From Odontocerum albicorne (taxonomy: Eukaryota > Arthropoda > Insecta > Trichoptera > Odontoceridae): a DNA stretch of 64,000 nucleotides. Of the stretch, positions 43,201-47,345 are shown in pieces. The stretch lies in the NCBI GenBank assembly GCA_949825065.1, contig OX463848.1, forward strand, positions 29,951,549 through 30,015,548, written 5' to 3'. The notes beneath the pieces were generated by a model. That model was given only the letters and a program-made list of their open reading frames with translations. It ran no database searches and had not been told where the DNA came from. The position numbers and the translations under genes are program-made. Numbering within the stretch: position 1 is the first letter of the stretch; each line of letters starts with the position of its first letter.

Positions 43201-45919
43201 GCAATTAATATTTTTTAGACTTTTCTTAGAATTTTTAGTAAATGTTCATAATTTCTGCATCATAAAAGACACATCAGTTTATATTCAACCTTACTCATGT
43301 CAACTAATATTGTTACCATGCAGAATGTCAAGTTTAATTTTTTTGTAAAAAGCTCTGATTAGTGTATTTTAAATTTCATTTTACTTGTCTTAGGTTAAGT
43401 TATAATTAAAACTTACTAAGAGGCTATGAGAGAAAAAATGGAAATTATTTCGAGTTTTACGTTCAAAAAAGATAAAAGAATAAATACCTTTGGAAAAATA
43501 CATCAACTTATATACTCAATACACTGTTGAATTTCATGTTGCTTGTCTTTCTAATATAACAATTATTAATAATTTAAGGAGGAAAAAAACATAAGTAAAT
43601 TAAGTGTTAATTGACTTACCTCATCTTCAAAATATTTAATGTCTTTTCCATTATCAGTTAATGTCTGAAGTAGCTCTAAACGATGCTGTGTGTCTTCCGG
43701 ATGGTCGTGTTCCTTGATGAGGCGGAAAAACTGCACCCGCATAAGAGTGAGCATTTCATATTGTCCTTGGACTAGACTTCTTAGAAATAGCAACTCCGTT
43801 TGTCGACATTCCCTAGGTTGGTCAGGATGAAGTAAATCTGCCGTCAGCAGCCAAAGCCTTTCAACAGCATTTTGCTGTGAATTTATTAACAAATTTAGGT
43901 CAAATGTTGTACATAAAGAATTACATACTATAAAATATTGATTTCAATTTAAAAAATGGTTACTTTAAAGCAGGCATATATTTTGTACCATGGGTCACAT
44001 GAGCTATTTTGCAGGCTGACTGCTGCATGTTTTCAATATTTAAAAAAATAGAAAATAAAAAGAAATTTATTTACTTTAAAATATCTAATAAATATTTTTT
44101 CCACCTTGTAGTTAAAAAAATATCTAAGTTTCGGTGAATCGCATTTACACACATATAGTCCACGGACCTCTTGGAAACCGCCAAACATAATGAAAATAAC
44201 AAAATGGCGTAAATCATTAAGTAGACTGATTCACTGAGCTCTACATTATATTTAAAAATTGATGTTTGTAAAAAAATACTTTTATTTCATGGCAAAATAT
44301 CTGTTCTTTTTCATTTTATGTCAAAATATGTCTTAAATTTCTCAATTTTATAAATTTATTCTATTGTGTACACTTTAAAAAAAACTGACTAATTTTGCCA
44401 TTGTTTTATTCCATTATTTGTGATATGTTTAAAATTGTTTTGTAGATTAGTAAACAGAATATATTTTCTTTAGTTGTTGATACTAACTAAAAATCTTCCA
44501 CTATAGTCTATAAAGAAATAGAACAATATTCATCATCCATCATCCTTAGGTTGGAACTCTGGTATGGTTGGATGTTGTAAGAGAATGCATTTTTGAATAT
44601 CCCCCATTTTAAAAACACTATTTCAACATATTTAAACTTGACAGTTATACTTTGTTGTATGCTACATTGTGATAATATTATTCAAGCCTACTTCCACATA
44701 TGTTAAAATATCAAAATTTGTCAGGTAGGGATAGGGGCCCACTGTATAAGTTCAATTGCTCATTCAAATCATCAGGTCTCCATCTTAGCCTTGTACTGTT
44801 AGGATGGGAATTTATGTTTCATCATAATGTTACAATTTTATTATAATGAATAAGTACTATGATGAATATTTAATACACAAAAATTCCTAACCAACCATTT
44901 TTTTGAACTAACTTGAACTAAACATACCTAAATTTTAAATGTATCAAAATAGCTAAACCCAAAGTGTATTTCCTATTTTAATTGCATTTTTAAAAAAATA
45001 CCTTCTTATTAGTTTCATTAATTATCTCAAATTAAAGTATCAGTAAGATCTTGTTTTAGCATAAATACATCCACATAACCTTACCACACTAAATAATCAG
45101 AAAAACATACTATAAATAAAGAGGAAAAGGCAAACCCCAAATACAAAGAAAAGCTTTGAACAAAAATCATTTTTATTAATAGACAAAAAGATCAACAGCA
45201 ATCAAAGCCTTTTGAATAAAAATCAAAATTATTGAAAAAAAAATAATTAGGGATATTTTTATAACATTCCTCCAAACCGTCAATTTCATATTATTGATAC
45301 ACTAAAAAGTCATATTTTTTCCTCTTAAAATATATAAAGGTTGTATTATGTTGTAGCATCTTTATTTTTATATCAGAAAGAGAATAGTTAAAAAAAATTT
45401 TTTTAATATAATGAAAAATAATCTGGGTGAAGTAAAAGTGACGCCAATTTTCATTCTAAGTACACAGAGTTATAAAAATTGAATGTATATTATTATTATT
45501 ATTAACCATCCAAGTGATGCAAAATGTCACATTGAACATAGGTAGACATATTATTTTGTGCAACACTTACATCTTCCAAATGATTAATAATCACGCTGTC
45601 ACAAAGATCCCGAATCACTTTCAACCTTTGCGGAGCTGGAGTTTCTGGACTCAATTCTCGCTCCAATTCTGGAGTAATCGCCAAGTCTGTTCTCCCTCTG
45701 ATACTCCCTATAATAATAAAAATTAACGACCAAATACCGTTAAAAAGTTAAAGTATGCGTAAATTTGCGCTGTAACAGAATATAACATAAAATATTTTCA
45801 AGTTTAAAAACTTTAAATGAGTAAAAGTATATTTACTTACCGGTACCACTTTTTCCTAATCGAAAAAATTGCTTGAGTTTGTCTTGAAAAGATTTGTTTT
45901 CTTTGTCCTTTAAATTCAT
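3671..45919 (-). CDS. TSC2: Tuberin (TSC2 / gigas), 28 coding exons, 3' end off window
   Basis: Tuberin is the catalytic half of the TSC1-TSC2-TBC1D7 complex, a lysosome-associated GAP that turns off Rheb and so mTORC1. Exons (5' to 3', minus strand) are 45841-45919, 45571-45707, 43620-43874, 43040-43176, 41820-41994, 41103-41297, 40660-40801, 38065-38210, 35909-36081, 34018-34186, 32505-32741, 31327-31488, 29295-29483, 26641-26818, 25745-25900, 22043-22239, 21756-21869, 19121-19275, 18909-19034, 18115-18264, 15349-15472, 12896-13093, 9054-9230, 8297-8457, 7708-7834, 7157-7350, 6347-6519 and 3671-4205. All introns are GT-AG, phases join throughout, and the total is 4,961 nt (1,653 codons plus 2 nt). 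Alignment by eye to human tuberin is clear over residues 1-1200 and patchy in the linker. Two Akt-type sites are kept, at about Ser943 and Thr1643. The Rheb-GAP domain is absent because it lies beyond base 1. The gene is intact wherever I can read it. Confidence 0.95.
4624..4670. repeat. Short hairpin with 13-bp arms
   Basis: TGCTGAGTGTAGT and its exact inverted copy ACTACACTCAGCA are separated by about 16 nt in TSC2 intron 27. It may be a MITE remnant or a structured RNA; nothing else supports a function. Confidence 0.55.
4773..5024 (+). CDS. Unrecognised short ORF antisense to TSC2 intron 27
   Basis: This 83-codon frame has a hydrophilic, Lys/Glu-rich start. I do not recognise it. An overlapping upstream frame from 4720 encodes [15 protein letters not shown], which resembles the N-terminal helix motif of PKA catalytic subunits (K-E-F-L...F-x-K-K-W), but no kinase glycine loop follows in any frame. 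It could be a decayed retrocopy or chance. There is no splice, promoter or conservation evidence, so it is listed as a hypothetical with low confidence. Confidence 0.12.
   Translation: MDQQRLHKEKEANQEENVVAIKGFSFNEILSIEKADDACDFIVNADVILKETLKLGRHYTVVFVVIKICMLKKNNHFCNHYFL
5177..6022 (-). mobile_element. Internally deleted mariner (Hsmar1-type ends)
   Basis: The ends TAGGTTGATGCGAAAGTAAT (about 5177) and ATTACTTTCGC-like CAATAACTTTCGCACCAACC (about 6018) are inverted repeats bounded by TA. This terminal type (TTAGGTTGGTGCAAAAGT) is typical of Hsmar1/irritans-related mariners. At about 845 bp it is shorter than a full 1.3-kb element. It sits in TSC2 intron 27. Confidence 0.85.
5265..5827 (-). pseudogene. 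Truncated mariner transposase
   Basis: On the minus strand, 5489-5827 encodes the N-terminal helix-turn-helix region ([15 protein letters not shown], then [18 protein letters not shown]). Further 3' near 5265-5400 the frame [17 protein letters not shown] holds the first catalytic Asp, followed by [16 protein letters not shown]. The stretch between is broken by stops around repeated CCTATCCG motifs. Everything after the first catalytic region, with the second and third Asp, is deleted. Confidence 0.82.
6347..6519 (-). CDS. TSC2: TSC2 exon 27 (linker, His-rich)
   Basis: Residues about 1418-1476 of the poorly conserved linker, containing the His/Pro-rich run [12 protein letters not shown]. The AG acceptor is at 6520-6521 and the GTATTC donor at 6345-6346. 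Phase 2 in and phase 1 out match the flanking exons. Confidence 0.85.
6520..7156. other. TSC2 intron 26
   Basis: No gene or transposon was recognised here. The only notable feature is a 13-base G homopolymer near 6749-6762, a likely site of sequencing or replication slippage. Confidence 0.6.
7157..7350 (-). CDS. TSC2: TSC2 exon 26 (RRSNSSPEM motif)
   Basis: Residues about 1354-1418. [11 protein letters not shown] aligns with human SKSSSSPELQT around S1387, a known AMPK-regulated site, which anchors this otherwise variable exon. A charged helix follows ([17 protein letters not shown]). Clean AG acceptor and GTAATT donor. Confidence 0.92.
7708..7834 (-). CDS. TSC2: TSC2 exon 25 (linker)
   Basis: Residues about 1311-1353, a Ser/Gly/Asp-rich linker with no recognisable domain. 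It is assigned by phase continuity (2 in, 0 out), a good acceptor (TTGCAG) and donor (GTATTT), and its order in the gene. Confidence 0.82.
7835..8296. other. TSC2 intron 24
   Basis: AT-rich intronic sequence. I see no coding segment or recognisable repeat. Confidence 0.55.
8297..8457 (-). CDS. TSC2: TSC2 exon 24 (linker, Ser/Pro-rich)
   Basis: Residues about 1258-1311, GC-rich compared with surrounding DNA. It encodes [18 protein letters not shown] and a Pro/His-rich tail. Acceptor CAACAG and donor GTATAT; phase 0 in and 2 out. Confidence 0.87.
8458..9053. other. TSC2 intron 23
   Basis: No gene or transposon was recognised. Confidence 0.5.
9054..9230 (-). CDS. TSC2: TSC2 exon 23 (poly-Gly linker)
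   Basis: Residues about 1199-1257. It begins [17 protein letters not shown], corresponding to the human NPLSPFSSDINNMPLQEL region after the tuberin domain, then carries seven consecutive glycines. The exon is strongly GC-rich inside an AT-rich locus. Donor GTGAGT, acceptor AACAG. Confidence 0.92.
9329..12042 (+). mobile_element. piggyBac-like transposon 2, both ends present
   Basis: The left end TTAACTCGTCCAGTGCTGAG and the inverted right end (TTAACTCTTTCACTGCTGAG on the minus strand) share most of the first 20 bases, each with the TTAA target site. The size of 2.7 kb is typical of autonomous piggyBac. Just inside the left end, a 26-bp block built on the palindrome ACACGCGYGGCGTGT is repeated at about 9343 and 9389, possibly a transposase-binding pair. 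It is inserted antisense in TSC2 intron 22. Confidence 0.93.
9827..11467 (+). pseudogene. piggyBac-like transposase with three in-frame stops
   Basis: A single unshifted frame of 547 codons spans [15 protein letters not shown] to the terminal Cys-rich zinc-binding tail ([10 protein letters not shown], then CPDCP and [11 protein letters not shown]). Stops interrupt it at 10061-10063 (TGA), 10259-10261 (TAG) and 11339-11341 (TGA). The acidic N-terminus, the MSRDRF region and all three catalytic Asp contexts remain: [21 protein letters not shown] and GGIDYHDQM. The longest open piece, 10295-11341, contains all three Asp but lacks the N-terminus and the zinc tail. The structure points to a recently active, now inactivated copy. 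Confidence 0.93.
12043..12895. other. TSC2 intron 22, right part
   Basis: No gene. The stretch 12530-12800 resembles diffuse LINE-derived intron filler but I cannot assign it to a family. Confidence 0.3.
12896..13093 (-). CDS. TSC2: TSC2 exon 22 (end of tuberin domain)
   Basis: Residues about 1133-1198. [20 protein letters not shown] matches human [20 protein letters not shown] almost residue for residue, a hallmark of tuberin. A glycine run (GGGGGGSGG) and a Cys-rich CGCWCGGW segment precede it. The exon is GC-rich. Acceptor TCTAG, donor GTATAG, phase 0 on both sides. Confidence 0.96.
13328..13798. mobile_element. Non-autonomous hAT element
   Basis: Imperfect inverted ends, CAGGCCTGGGCAAATA on the left and TTTTCCCAGGACTT on the right, are flanked by an exact 8-bp duplication CTCTACAT at 13320-13327 and 13799-13806. 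The length is 471 bp with no transposase. It lies in TSC2 intron 21. Confidence 0.82.
13807..15348. other. TSC2 intron 21, remainder
   Basis: AT-rich sequence with no coding segment recognised. It contains the hairpin listed separately at 14138-14205. The stretch 13830-13990 faintly resembles the LINE debris seen near 50.3 kb. Confidence 0.4.
14138..14205. repeat. 25-bp-arm hairpin
   Basis: CACTTTATCCCTATTTTATACC and its near-perfect inverted partner GGTGTAGAATAGGGATAAAGTG are separated by about 17 nt. It is probably a small foldback element; a hairpin RNA is an alternative. Confidence 0.65.
15349..15472 (-). CDS. TSC2: TSC2 exon 21 (linker before tuberin-domain end)
   Basis: Residues about 1091-1132, Ser/Gly/Pro-rich, ending [11 protein letters not shown]. 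It is assigned by splice sites (acceptor CAACAG, donor GTATGT), by phase 2-in and 0-out, and by position between two well-anchored exons. Confidence 0.83.
15473..18114. other. TSC2 intron 20
   Basis: A 2.6-kb AT-rich intron. Apart from the long foldback at 16171-16356 I see no gene, transposase fragment or tandem repeat. Confidence 0.5.
16171..16356. repeat. Long foldback (MITE-like) with about 75-bp arms
   Basis: The left arm starts AATTGGGAAAATCAAAAT and the right arm, read on the other strand, starts AATTAGGAAAATCAAAAT. The two stay alignable for about 75 bp up to GCTGTTTCGCCA / GCTGTTTCACCA around a roughly 33-nt loop. No transposase and no certain target duplication. A transcript would fold into a long hairpin. 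Confidence 0.8.
18115..18264 (-). CDS. TSC2: TSC2 exon 20 (linker)
   Basis: Residues about 1041-1091, a Gly/Ser/Thr-rich linker ([20 protein letters not shown]). Acceptor ATTAG, donor GTATTT, phase 2 on both sides. It lies between exons aligned to human tuberin and has no domain of its own. Confidence 0.85.
18265..18908. other. TSC2 intron 19
   Basis: No coding or mobile sequence was recognised. Confidence 0.5.
18909..19034 (-). CDS. TSC2: TSC2 exon 19 ([15 protein letters not shown] core)
   Basis: Residues about 999-1041. [19 protein letters not shown] matches human [20 protein letters not shown], one of the most conserved parts of the tuberin domain. Acceptor TTTCAG, donor GTAATG. Confidence 0.96.
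   Translation of the reverse strand, partial: ASYRRVPSFWWTNNDMAGWTQNYYSDNFRLRTKCSASRTMR
19121..19275 (-). CDS. TSC2: TSC2 exon 18 (start of the LELTETC block)
   Basis: Residues about 948-999. [18 protein letters not shown] matches human LELTETCLDMMARYVFSN. The 86-nt intron that follows is the shortest in the gene. Acceptor AAACAG, donor GTAAAT. Confidence 0.96.
19373..20637 (+). mobile_element. Mariner with matching inverted repeats
   Basis: The left end CGAGGGTAGTTCAATAAATA and the inverted right end (CGAGGGCGGTTCAATAAGTA) are bounded by TA at 19371-19372 and 20638-20639. The length is 1.27 kb. It is inserted in TSC2 intron 17, antisense to the gene and about 100 nt from exon 18. Confidence 0.92.
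19542..20587 (+). pseudogene. Mariner transposase, multiply disrupted
   Basis: It starts [17 protein letters not shown] with the usual [11 protein letters not shown] and DEDRPGRP N-terminal helix-turn-helix signatures, then [16 protein letters not shown] with the first Asp. A stop at 19893-19895, a frameshift near 20145 and another in the second-Asp motif (FHHDN then scrambled) break it. The third-Asp context ([11 protein letters not shown]) survives in yet another frame. Related in sequence to the copy at 54510-55603. Confidence 0.9.
21197..21732. repeat. 75-bp minisatellite, 7 copies
   Basis: Copies start about every 75 bp (CTTGTGTTAG at 21241, 21316, 21391, 21466, 21541, 21616 and 21691) and are nearly identical. 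From the second copy on they alternate CAATAC and CAACAC, so the recent unit of amplification was a 150-bp dimer. The array ends about 25 nt from the 5' splice site of TSC2 exon 17. Confidence 0.97.
21756..21869 (-). CDS. TSC2: TSC2 exon 17 (first Akt site)
   Basis: Residues 910-947. [12 protein letters not shown] aligns with human RARSTSLNER around S939, the conserved Akt target, and keeps the R-x-R-x-x-S consensus, placing the acceptor serine at residue 943. Acceptor TTTCAG, donor GTAAAC. A 75-bp minisatellite begins just inside the following intron. Confidence 0.95.
22043..22239 (-). CDS. TSC2: TSC2 exon 16 (highly conserved [14 protein letters not shown] block)
   Basis: Residues about 844-909. 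[20 protein letters not shown] and [16 protein letters not shown] match human tuberin nearly identically, the best-conserved segment in the window. Acceptor TTTCAG, donor GTATGT, phase 1 in and 0 out. Confidence 0.98.
22440..22612 (-). repeat. tRNA-derived SINE
   Basis: On the minus strand the 5' part reads like a decayed tRNA, with an A-box-like TGGCTTTGTTGATAAGGC and a B-box-like GTGTTCAACTCCC, followed by a tail shared with the copies at 2040-3530 and 29740-29815. Located in TSC2 intron 15. Confidence 0.7.
22649..23180. other. Possible pogo/Tigger-like terminal fragment
   Basis: CAGTAGACTCTCGATTATCT at 22649 looks like a pogo/Tigger terminal repeat. I cannot find a matching right end, so this is only a suspicion. 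The rest of the stretch is AT-rich and unassigned. Confidence 0.25.
23190..23530 (+). mobile_element. LINE ORF2 C-terminal fragment
   Basis: The plus strand encodes RCKVNMQR, a stop, then [19 protein letters not shown], the C-x-C...H....C knuckle found at the C-terminus of many non-LTR retrotransposon polyproteins. It is short and has stops. Confidence 0.55.
24107..25390 (+). mobile_element. Mariner inserted inside the 65-bp minisatellite
   Basis: The left end ATAGGTAAAGCGGAAAGAAA and the inverted right end (TTAGGTAAAGCGGAAAGAAA) flank 1,284 bp, with TA duplications at 24105-24106 and 25391-25392. The target TA is inside the repeat word CTTATATTTAAATG. Antisense to TSC2. Confidence 0.95.
24303..25316 (+). 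pseudogene. Mariner transposase lacking its first catalytic Asp
   Basis: The family start near 24285 has lost its ATG; open frame begins [13 protein letters not shown]. Stops occur at 24567-24569 and 24978-24980, and one later near 25246, all in the same frame. [11 protein letters not shown] replaces the usual VTGDEKW, so the first catalytic Asp is Tyr. The second ([11 protein letters not shown]) and third (APLDYHLF) Asp contexts remain. Catalytically dead on three counts. Confidence 0.9.
25745..25900 (-). CDS. TSC2: TSC2 exon 15
   Basis: Residues about 792-844. [20 protein letters not shown] matches human [20 protein letters not shown], and [15 protein letters not shown] matches SATASMAVPLLEFLS. 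Helical repeat region. Donor GTGAGT lies within a few bases of a minisatellite unit. Confidence 0.97.
25901..26640. other. TSC2 intron 14
   Basis: No gene or mobile element was recognised. Confidence 0.5.
26641..26818 (-). CDS. TSC2: TSC2 exon 14
   Basis: Residues about 733-792. [23 protein letters not shown] matches human [23 protein letters not shown]. Acceptor TTGGCAG, donor GTAAGT, phase 0 in and 1 out. Confidence 0.96.
26925..27172. repeat. Dispersed repeat, copy A
   Basis: About 250 bp that aligns with 32022-32299: shared blocks include CTCTTCAA-GGAG/GGGACTCTAGCT, GGATTCAAACT, TTTGGTAAGAAAAC and CCGATATGTGA. Likely a SINE-like family, since GTTTGAATCC on the minus strand resembles a B box. 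No coding sequence. Confidence 0.7.
28027..29066. mobile_element. Degenerate hAT element
   Basis: It starts CAGGACTAGCAAAAATGCGG and ends GGTTGGCCTGGCCTG, with 8-bp flanks CTCTAATT and CTCTAAGT that differ at one base. About 1.04 kb without a convincing transposase. In TSC2 intron 13. Confidence 0.6.
29295..29483 (-). CDS. TSC2: TSC2 exon 13
   Basis: Residues about 670-732. [20 protein letters not shown] and [24 protein letters not shown] match human [21 protein letters not shown] and the following segment. Acceptor TTTTCAG, donor GTAAGA. Confidence 0.97.
29735..29815. repeat. SINE tail fragment
   Basis: The block CTGGCGGGCCTATTGCCAGG with flanking CGGCAATCTCTTCCAAC matches the tail of the SINE at 2040. 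The mariner fragment starts shortly after. Confidence 0.55.
29870..30415 (+). mobile_element. 5'-truncated mariner
   Basis: It encodes [31 protein letters not shown] (second Asp), [11 protein letters not shown] (third Asp replaced by Asn, then a stop) and LEGDYVDE at the end. There is a frameshift near 30000. The right end resembles other mariner termini (GGGACTTATTGATCGATGTG). The N-terminal half and first Asp are absent. Confidence 0.88.
31327..31488 (-). CDS. TSC2: TSC2 exon 12
   Basis: Residues about 616-669. [17 protein letters not shown] corresponds to human [21 protein letters not shown], followed by a variable Pro/Ser segment. Phase 0 on both sides. Confidence 0.94.
31715..31925 (+). 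mobile_element. LINE 3' coding fragment
   Basis: The plus strand encodes [16 protein letters not shown] followed by decayed CRRGERC and [13 protein letters not shown] sequence, the typical last residues of insect RTE/CR1-like reverse transcriptase polyproteins. Confidence 0.5.
32022..32299. repeat. Dispersed repeat, copy B
   Basis: Partner of the repeat at 26925-27172, about 70-75 % similar by eye, in TSC2 intron 11. Same orientation. Confidence 0.7.
32505..32741 (-). CDS. TSC2: TSC2 exon 11
   Basis: Residues 537-615. [24 protein letters not shown] aligns with human [24 protein letters not shown]. Helical repeats. Donor GTGAGT, acceptor TCTAG. Confidence 0.96.
32742..34017. other. TSC2 intron 10
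   Basis: Besides the hairpin at 33653-33706 I see no gene or transposon. Confidence 0.45.
33653..33706. repeat. Hairpin with about 18-bp arms
   Basis: TTCCTCATCAGGTGAAGA and TCTTCACCTGAGGAGGAA are inverted copies separated by about 13 nt. The remaining sequence around it is not recognisable. Confidence 0.65.
34018..34186 (-). CDS. TSC2: TSC2 exon 10
   Basis: Residues 480-536. [18 protein letters not shown] and [11 protein letters not shown] match human QFYEEELINSVVISQLSH and HFNSLLDIIEK. Entry phase 2 requires exon 9. Confidence 0.96.
34378..35358. mobile_element. piggyBac-type MITE carrying a nested hAT
   Basis: TTAACCCTGAGAG at the left and CTCTCAGGGTTAA at the right are inverted repeats with TTAA targets. 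Without the hAT it would be about 250 bp, and its centre is itself palindromic (CCCTTGTATTCTAAAT and ATTTAGAATACAAGGG). No transposase. In TSC2 intron 9. Confidence 0.88.
34465..35188. mobile_element. Non-autonomous hAT nested in the MITE
   Basis: Ends CAGTGGTCCCCAACC and GGTTGGGGACCACTG are perfect 15-bp inverted repeats, flanked by an exact 8-bp duplication ATTTAGAA at 34457-34464 and 35189-35196. The length is 724 bp. It has GC-rich subterminal blocks (CGCGGACCGG and CCGCGGCCC) and a G-rich run near 34530-34550. Confidence 0.95.
35909..36081 (-). CDS. TSC2: TSC2 exon 9
   Basis: Residues 423-480. [11 protein letters not shown] corresponds to human [31 protein letters not shown] to [23 protein letters not shown], and [16 protein letters not shown] to RIKVLDVLSFVLLINR. 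Acceptor AATAG, donor GTATTA. The plus-strand frame over this exon is a shadow. Confidence 0.95.
36538..37070 (-). mobile_element. LINE reverse-transcriptase polyprotein 3' fragment
   Basis: The minus strand reads [20 protein letters not shown], then [18 protein letters not shown], a stop and [10 protein letters not shown]. This is the conserved C-terminus of a common insect non-LTR endonuclease-reverse transcriptase. Upstream traces extend to about 37070. Confidence 0.7.
37071..38024. mobile_element. piggyBac-type non-autonomous element, complete copy
   Basis: TTAACCCTTTTAATCCCAGC at the left and GTGGGATTAAAAAGGTTAA at the right are inverted repeats ending in TTAA. Near the right end the word GATCGGCCC-GTGGGATT occurs twice (about 37952 and 37997). 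About 950 bp without a transposase. Other copies are at 53940-54012 (right end only) and 63627-64000 (left part). Confidence 0.9.
38065..38210 (-). CDS. TSC2: TSC2 exon 8
   Basis: Residues about 374-422. [20 protein letters not shown] and [12 protein letters not shown] match human LLTTVEELCDQNEFHGS and FELVERCADQRP. Acceptor TTACAG, donor GTAAGT. Confidence 0.95.
38320..39612 (-). mobile_element. Nearly intact mariner
   Basis: The ends CTAGGTTAGTCAAAAAGTTT and its inverted copy AAACTTTTTGACTAACCTAG are identical over at least 20 bp and are bounded by TA at 38318-38319 and 39613-39614. Length 1,293 bp. It is in TSC2 intron 7, in sense with the gene, about 110 nt from exon 8. Confidence 0.95.
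38385..39433 (-). pseudogene. Mariner transposase with one frameshift and one stop
   Basis: It starts [17 protein letters not shown] at 39433. [26 protein letters not shown] (first Asp), [11 protein letters not shown] (second Asp) and [12 protein letters not shown] (third Asp) are all present. Damage is limited to a frameshift near 38708-38725 and a TAA replacing a sense codon near 38515-38518 (SSN then stop). The natural stop is at 38385-38387. The least degraded mariner in the window. Confidence 0.93.
39615..40659. other. TSC2 intron 7, remainder
   Basis: No gene recognised. It contains a CA/TA-rich microsatellite tract at about 40078-40166 and a single copy of the ATTATTCAAGAAGAAGAA word near 40355 that also occurs in the satellite around 52.3-53.2 kb. 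Confidence 0.5.
40078..40166. repeat. Degenerate CA/TACA microsatellite
   Basis: Alternating CACACA and TACATA words for about 90 bp. The long minus-strand Cys/Val-rich frame across it is an artefact of the repeat. Confidence 0.85.
40660..40801 (-). CDS. TSC2: TSC2 exon 7
   Basis: Residues 327-374. [23 protein letters not shown] matches human [23 protein letters not shown], then [16 protein letters not shown]. Acceptor TCTAG, donor GTAATT. Confidence 0.96.
41103..41297 (-). CDS. TSC2: TSC2 exon 6
   Basis: Residues 262-326. [28 protein letters not shown] and TPTQVLPSF match human GTHLGHSAIYNMC, LLRGAVFFVGMALWG and SPTSVLPSF. Phase 0 on both sides. Confidence 0.98.
41298..41819. other. TSC2 intron 5
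   Basis: Possible remnant of a pogo-like element beginning CAGTAGTACCCAAGATTACG near 41407, without a visible partner end. No gene recognised. Confidence 0.25.
41820..41994 (-). CDS. TSC2: TSC2 exon 5
   Basis: Residues about 203-261. [22 protein letters not shown] and [16 protein letters not shown] match human [22 protein letters not shown] and LCRTINVKELCEPCWK. Confidence 0.98.
42196..42649. mobile_element. Non-autonomous hAT element
   Basis: Starts CAGGAATTCCCAAAAG and ends CGTTCAGAATCCCTG. Flanking 8-mers CCTTAAAT and TTTTAAAT match at six of eight positions. Length 454 bp, no transposase. In TSC2 intron 4. Confidence 0.65.
43040..43176 (-). CDS. TSC2: TSC2 exon 4
   Basis: Residues 158-203. 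[22 protein letters not shown] then [16 protein letters not shown] matches human FVLQWMDVGLSSEFLLVL and VNLVKFNSCYLDEYIA. Donor GTAAGT; ends phase 2. Confidence 0.96.
43620..43874 (-). CDS. TSC2: TSC2 exon 3
   Basis: Residues 73-157. [19 protein letters not shown] and [20 protein letters not shown] then [20 protein letters not shown] match human ALWKAVADLLQPERPLEAR and the [20 protein letters not shown] segment. Acceptor TTCACAG, donor GTAAGT, phase 0. Confidence 0.98.
43875..45570. other. TSC2 intron 2
   Basis: AT-rich, 1.7 kb. Around 43970-44170 there is sequence reminiscent of degraded DNA-transposon ends (GTACCATGGGTCACATGAGC) but I cannot delimit it. No gene recognised. Confidence 0.4.
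45571..45707 (-). CDS. TSC2: TSC2 exon 2
   Basis: Residues 27-72. [22 protein letters not shown] then [14 protein letters not shown] correspond to human [22 protein letters not shown] and GQICEVAKTKKFEE. Acceptor TTATAG, donor GTAAGT. Confidence 0.95.
45841..45919 (-). CDS. TSC2: TSC2 exon 1 with start codon
   Basis: Encodes [22 protein letters not shown], comparable to the human N-terminus GLKEKFKILLGLG. The ATG (45917-45919) has AAAA just before it, a good start context. Donor GTAAGT, phase 1 out. A possible 5'-UTR intron (45941-46010, GTAAGT...CAG) lies directly upstream but is unproven. Confidence 0.93.
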
Positions 45920-46140
45920 TTTTTCGAAGTATTTTTCCTCCTGTTTGGTTTGTAAATATACATGAATAATTGTATTGACAATAAACTATACGCAGAAACT
46001 ACCTACTTACACTTAGATTAAAAATTAAACACATATTTGTATAAAAAAATATCAACTGCTCTAGCGTTCGCTACTCCAACGAAATTTGACAGGTCTTGCA
46101 CTAGTCCACTCTACATTTTGTCGTATCAGCTGTTAAAAAA
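45920..46140 (-). promoter_or_regulatory. Probable TSC2 5' UTR and promoter zone
   Basis: The region directly upstream of the TSC2 start codon must hold the leader and the promoter. No TATA box at a convincing distance or initiator can be fixed from sequence alone. Confidence 0.35.
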
Positions 46141-46439
46141 TATTTTCCATTGTACATTTTTGAGGAAATAATTTCATTGTTTGTAAGTAAGAACTCATCG
46201 ATCTTTTTTTTAGTATGGCAAGTTAACGTTTTAATTTCCGCTTAGAGAAGCGGGTGCCTATCGATGAGACAAGATGACGTTTTCATTGCAACTTTGATTA
46301 TCCTTTTTTTTGTGTTGGATGGCTGATTTTTATAGAGGCACCGTCTGTATCTCCTCACTTAATGTTGTTATTGTATAAACGGTAAGAAATTATTCCGTGC
46401 GATGGACACGGATTTTAGGAGAGTTGGAAGGTTATTTTT

Positions 46440-46775
46440 CCCGCTCGGAGGGCTCGTCGTTATTCCACACAAAGAAGAAAACTCTCAGTAATGGAATAAA
46501 ACTACGAACCTGGCTATAAGTATTATATTTCCATGTCGTAAATTATATTGAAAAATCCGCTTCTTTGATACGATGGGCGACGACTTTTGAAATATGAAGG
46601 TAACTTGTATTACTCACTACATTATTACACATTACTCGCCTAGAAGGCTCGCCACTATTCTAAAGAAAGAAATAAACTTTCTATGTAATCGGAGAAAGAT
46701 ACGAACCTGACAATAAAAAATATATATTCATGCCATAAATTGTAATTAAGAAAAATCCGCTTCCTGTTACGAACT
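46440..46775. repeat. Diverged tandem duplication, about 190-bp unit
   Basis: Two blocks share the order GGGCTCGTCGTTATTC / AGGCTCGCCACTATTC, then TACGAACCTGGC / TACGAACCTGAC, a TATTCATG.CATAAATTGTA-type segment, and AAAAATCCGCTTC(T/C). Nature unknown. Confidence 0.65.
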
Positions 46776-46899
46776 TCAATGATAAAAATGCGCACCATCG
46801 TGCCGTTCACCTGTCGGGGTAGTTATTCTCGTATATCAATGTTGGCGCTGTTGAAAACCACAATTTTAGCAGATCTTGATATTAATTGGCTTGAATATA

Positions 46900-47345
46900 T
46901 GTATAATAGTTTACTGTCCCATTGCCTTTGTTTCTCACCGTTCAATATCTCGTCTCACGTTTCCGTCGTCTAAGAATATATTTCCCAAAAAGTAGAATTT
47001 TTCAACTCGTAATCTCTCATAGTTCATTCAAGTATAGCTTTTACTATTCTTTCCACCCTTGTGATCTCAATTAGTTCTACATTCATCATTTTGTCAGATA
47101 TTGAAAAAGTTCAATTTTTTTATTTTTTGGTAATCCATTATCTTTGATTCCTATCGCAATTTGTCGTTCAATATCTCTCCGCTTTTCCATCTGAGAACAT
47201 ACTTCTCAAATAATTTAATTATTTTATTCGTTGAAGTTTTATTATGTGGCTAAACATCGCATTTACTTTCCCCTTTACACTTTTCAATCACCGTGCCTTT
47301 AGATTTTGACATTCAGTCTCAGATTTTTTCTTAAAATTTCTAATA
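46900..47345 (-). mobile_element. LINE reverse-transcriptase fragments
   Basis: The minus strand contains YLRSMFSDGKAE followed in a shifted frame by an IERQIAIG-like stretch, as in the RT region of insect LINEs; related segments are at 50613-50873. Heavily decayed. Confidence 0.5.
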